Assembly: GCA_943914745.1 (NCBI GenBank)
Contig: CALUDF010000221.1
Span: 1 to 5,647, forward strand
Source: an uncultured Bacteriovorax sp.
GTDB taxonomy: Bacteria > Bdellovibrionota > Bacteriovoracia > Bacteriovoracales > Bacteriovoracaceae
Direction of reading: 5' to 3'
DNA: 5,647 nt
Shown: one piece after another, positions 4,969 to 5,647 of the stretch
How positions within the stretch are numbered: position 1 is the stretch's first letter
How the letters are laid out: every line of letters begins with the position of its first letter
Program-made: the position numbers and the translations under genes
Notes under the pieces: generated by a model
What the model was told of the DNA's origin: nothing
Database searches by the model: none
What the model saw: the letters and a program-made list of their open reading frames with translations, nothing else

Positions 4969-5647
4969 CTAAAAAAAGAGTGAGAGTCGAGAGAGTTTGG
5001 TGTTGTTGAAGGCCTCACTTTCTGAGTAGTGCTTTAATTTTTCTAATTCATCCGCGCAGGCCTTAAAGTTTGCACTTTTAAGGGTTTTATTTAGACGCTC
5101 TTCAATAAAATGCTTTTCTAAAAGAAGCTCATCTTCTGAAGCCTTAAGATCGACCAGTAACTCTTGCGCCGAGGCATACTCCAGAGAAGGAGCATCATAA
5201 TCTGTCTGGTCATCGCCTTTTGGGAGAAGAATTTTAATGGCACGGCTCTCCACCGTGGGCAAAAGGTTTTCATCTTTAGGGGCAAAAAGAAAAAGGCAGA
5301 AGTCCTCTGGAAGCTCTTCAAAGACTTTGAGCAGTTTATTGGAGACTACCGGGCTTAAAAGGTGAGCGTCGAGAATAAAGATAAATTTCTTTTTAAGCTT
5401 AAAAGGATGGTAGTTAAGAAATTTTAAGAAGCTTAAAATCCCCTTTGATTCAACTTTATAGGAGTTTTCTTTTTCTTCCAATTCAACCCACAAGACATCG
5501 GGGTGATCTTGGAGTGGGGTGATATTTATTAAAAAATCCTGGGCCCACTCTTTGGGAGAGTTATGCGAACTATACTTGGCCAGGTAAACTGAGCCTAGAA
5601 GGTCTTTTTCGTACTTTAAAAGCAGATTTTGGATCAGAGAAGAGGTC
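4969..5647 (-). CDS. holB: DNA polymerase III delta-prime subunit-like clamp-loader protein (N-terminus beyond window)
   Basis: A minus-strand frame is open from the right edge to a TAG at 4971-4969, 225 visible residues; the 5' end lies outside the window. Delta-prime is a non-catalytic AAA+ subunit of the replicative clamp loader. In visible numbering, HPD (48-50) matches the conserved delta-prime HPD; FIFILDAHLLSP (about 89-100) corresponds to the Walker B/sensor strand region; SNKLLKVFEELPEDF (about 102-116) matches the family's NALLKxLEEPP; and LLPTVESRA (128-136) corresponds to the LLPTIxSRC segment carrying the conserved Arg. The first visible residues, TSSLIQNLL, probably follow a P-loop Gly-Lys just off the edge. 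Oddities: no Cys in the 47 residues before HPD, where many delta-prime proteins carry a four-Cys zinc module; Ala in place of the SRC Cys; and only about 89 residues after this motif, much shorter than the E. coli collar domain. Adjacency to a PSP1/RicT gene strongly supports holB. Confidence 0.85.
   Translation of the reverse strand, partial: TSSLIQNLLLKYEKDLLGSVYLAKYSSHNSPKEWAQDFLINITPLQDHPDVLWVELEEKENSYKVESKGILSFLKFLNYHPFKLKKKFIFILDAHLLSPVVSNKLLKVFEELPEDFCLFLFAPKDENLLPTVESRAIKILLPKGDDQTDYDAPSLEYASAQELLVDLKASEDELLLEKHFIEERLNKTLKSANFKACADELEKLKHYSESEAFNNTKLSRLSLFF

Noticed and set aside
5164..5358. Plus-strand and alternative minus-strand small frames inside holB.
   Set aside because: They overlap the well-supported delta-prime frame, show no domain or ribosome site, and look like shadows.
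1..5647. Search for defence, toxin-antitoxin, prophage, transposon, tRNA or riboswitch signals.
   Set aside because: None found: the genes are housekeeping types plus one exported domain protein, intergenic gaps are at most 86 bases, and no cloverleaf, terminal inverted repeats or target duplications were recognised by eye.

Overview
The window is a compact, AT-leaning bacterial housekeeping segment with no mobile element, CRISPR array, rRNA or tRNA that I can see. It holds six protein genes, two of them cut by the window edges. Starts are ATG with purine-rich leaders, and the proteins look Gram-negative: a secreted Ig-like protein with a Sec signal peptide, a YciH-type SUI1 protein and a bacterial AsnRS. 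A holB gene directly upstream of a PSP1/RicT gene is an arrangement known from Firmicutes and from several deltaproteobacterial-type genomes. My best guess is a Bdellovibrionota (Bacteriovorax-like) or related lineage; this is inference and would need a protein search.

Layout. Minus strand at the left edge (1-383): a YciH/SUI1-family translation factor, 3' end missing. A 69-bp divergent intergenic region (384-452) carries candidate promoters for both directions. Plus strand 453-2872: an adenosine-kinase-like PfkB kinase followed 11 bases later by asparaginyl-tRNA synthetase, evidently one transcript. A strong hairpin with U-tract at 2881-2916 ends it and can also serve the converging minus-strand genes. 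Minus strand from the right edge leftwards: the C-terminal part of a DNA polymerase III delta-prime (HolB-like) subunit, an 86-bp gap with a possible promoter and a small dyad, ricT/yaaT (PSP1 domain) with an unusually long disordered Q/N/R/P-rich tail, and a small exported Ig-like (choice-of-anchor-D type) protein whose ribosome binding site abuts the ricT stop codon.

Functionally, the left half concerns translation (YciH, AsnRS) and purine salvage (adenosine kinase). The right half pairs a clamp-loader subunit with an RNA-processing/regulatory factor, and adds a lineage-specific exported protein.

I do not see a clear undescribed multi-gene system. The parts most worth a second look are the RicT protein with its acidic N-terminal extension and RNA-binding-like tail, its tight coupling to the exported Ig-like protein, and the reduced delta-prime subunit.
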